Source: Ficedula albicollis (Eukaryota; Chordata; Aves; Passeriformes; Muscicapidae). From it: a DNA stretch of 64,000 nt. The notes beneath the pieces are model-generated. The model was not told where the DNA came from, did no database searches, and saw only the letters and a program-made list of their open reading frames with translations. Location of the stretch: contig NC_021672.1 of NCBI RefSeq assembly GCF_000247815.1, forward strand, positions 74,279,525 to 74,343,524, read 5' to 3'. This document shows positions 62,354 through 64,000 of the stretch, in pieces. The stretch's first letter is position 1. Every line of letters starts with the position of its first letter. Both the position numbers and the translations under genes were made by a program.

Positions 62354-63734
62354 GGCTGTGGGGTAAAAAGTACTTGAACCCTTCAGTTTGCTTTTTTTTT
62401 TCCCCCCTGTCACAGTTTGAGATAATAATTTATGTATAAGAGACCACAGGATGGCCAGGGATCCCAGCATGACAAGAGGAGGAGGTGATCTGAAGTCTGA
62501 GAACACATCATTAGTTTGTGTACACACCTTCAGTGTTCCAGTATCCCAAAATACTCATTGTCTTAAGGTTCAGGGTCTGTTGTGAAGTTCTTCTCTTTGT
62601 GTGGCGTGTGGCAAAATAATTACAAGTCATCTGAAGTGTTCTCTGTATTAACTAAAATTAGGAAGCACTCGTGAAGCTTCATTTAATTAAAGGAGGTTTG
62701 TATTCACAGCTGGTGGGATGTAAGCCATTAAAACTCTGCTGTTAGCTCAGTGAAATGGGAGTCAATATGGTTTGTACCAGACCTGCCTGAGAGAGAGCTG
62801 TCTAAATGATCTGAATTTGTTAGACTTGGCACAAGTGGTTGGTTGTCTTCAGAAGCATCCTTGATGCCTTAGCTGGTTTTACAAGTTTAGGAAATTCTGG
62901 AGCACTCGTGAGAGGTTTTGAACCTTTAATACCTGATGTTAGAATAGGTGTGAGTGTTATGAATTGTTTGTGATCAAAGTGTCAGCACAGCTTTTGTGTG
63001 ATGTGCCAGTACAGCAGTCATACAGGTGAGCAGGGAGAGCTGTAGTTCACTTTATAACTGGATTTTTATGTGTTCTTTGTTGCATATTCCTTTTTCACAT
63101 CTGGATGCCATAATTCTCTTAGCTTCTTACAAATCTTTATCCATTTTGCAGCGATAGAATTTTTCAGAATAAAATGTGGAAGATTTTTACTCTTCTTTTG
63201 TCATTTAGGTTTTCAATTGCTTACCCTGTCTTCCTTTTCAGAGCTGAGTCAAATTTCTGTATCTCCATGGGAAATTATAAGCACTCTGATTGTTCTTATA
63301 TTCCCTCATGATTCTTGCAGAAAAGAAATACAAATCATCCTTGTTTCATTGTGTTGCAGACTCTAGGCAAGCACACATAATTTTTGCAAATTTTTTTTTG
63401 CCAAGCAATGTTGTATTCATCAGTTAATGACAAAATCATTAACATCATTATGTGCATCATTGACAAAAGCTGCACTTAATTGTAAGTTAAGTTCTCAGCT
63501 GCTGATTTTCAACCTGCTGTGGGATTCTCTCTGCAGCCTGTGTAAAACCCAGCTTAGTTCTGTGATGCACATGGAGAGAATTTCTGCAGGGAAGCCCCAC
63601 ACCCTGATTTCCAACGAAACCTGGGTGGCTGGTTAGCATTCCTCCTTTGGGAATTCTGCAGAACCTCATGGTTAGTCCCATAGCAGAGACAGGGAGGCTG
63701 AAACACAGGATGGGATTGTCTCAATTCAGATGGT

Positions 63735-63847
63735 GGGTTTGAAGCAGAGACGTGAATGCAGCTTTAAAAACACACTTGAACTTTACTTGTGATGGGTTTG
63801 AAGCAGAGACGTGAGTGCAGCTTTAAAAACACACTTGAACTTTACTT
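63735..63847 (+). repeat. Two-copy tandem duplication, 59-bp period
   Basis: GGGTTTGAAGCAGAGACGTG starts copies at 63735 and 63794, each ending TTGAACTTTACTT, with one substitution (GAATG versus GAGTG). Confidence 0.95.
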
Positions 63848-64000
63848 CTGCACAGGAGCGTGCTTTGTCACCTGTCATGGTGGCTGGGGCACCAATTCCT
63901 GCAGAATTTAAAACACAAGTAAATGTTCAGCTTGTTAAAGTTGCAGAACAAACTTTGTCAGTGTAGGCTGAGAAGAATGAGGTGTGAATTGGCAAAGCAC

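Larger units (their letters stand above)
58700..64000 (+). other. PLEKHA5: Intronic DNA after the linker exon, open to the window end
   Basis: It starts with a perfect donor (GTAAGT). I looked for the expected next exon, a basic stretch leading to the RRGWLYK start of the PH domain, and did not see it, so the intron probably continues beyond the window. Contents: unique AT-rich DNA, an A/C-rich stretch near 59.88-59.97 kb, a T44 run at 62309, and direct duplications at 61621 and 63735. Confidence 0.75.

Overview
This is a vertebrate nuclear, AT-rich, non-coding-dominated window, most likely from a bird and probably a songbird. Two sequence facts support that. An antisense fragment near 56.4 kb reads like the 3' portion of an avian CR1 LINE. 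The only protein-coding sequence is two short, cleanly spliced exons whose conceptual protein matches vertebrate PLEKHA5, a protein with tandem WW domains followed by a PH domain. Both exons are on the + strand: 57607-57690 encodes the end of the second WW domain, and 58579-58699 encodes the WW-PH linker. Exons for the first WW domain, the start of the second, and the PH domain were not found. The 57.6 kb to the left therefore looks like one very large intron, although two N gaps could hide a small exon. The 5.3 kb to the right is the start of the next intron.

Layout: 1-29 kb is intronic DNA with a short interstitial telomere-like motif (about 1.18 kb), a T46-C252 homopolymer block (4.8-5.1 kb), an 18-copy 32-bp minisatellite (8.26-8.85 kb), a C108 tract abutting a 282-bp tandem duplication (23.06-23.7 kb), and many small two-copy duplications. 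At 29.36-31.46 kb two unrelated, nearly perfect satellites lie next to each other: 61 copies of a 10-mer, then a pyrimidine-rich array of 28 copies of a 42-bp unit. Two assembly gaps (38.7-39.4 and 40.3-41.2 kb) have edges that duplicate nearby sequence. A G485-T29 block lies at 46.2-46.7 kb. From 46.7 kb to the exons there are more small duplications and the CR1 fragment.

The most distinctive property of the window is the density of local direct duplications: about 20 loci with units of roughly 20-280 bp, usually two copies, adjacent and 0-5% diverged. Three loci have three copies in which the third is identical or nearly identical to the first while the middle one differs. Together with the long pure C/G homopolymers and the duplicated gap edges, this could reflect real VNTR activity, haplotype-derived false duplication in the assembly, or both. 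I saw no tRNA, rRNA, CRISPR, operon, intact transposon or convincing second gene, and no new biological system that the sequence alone would support.
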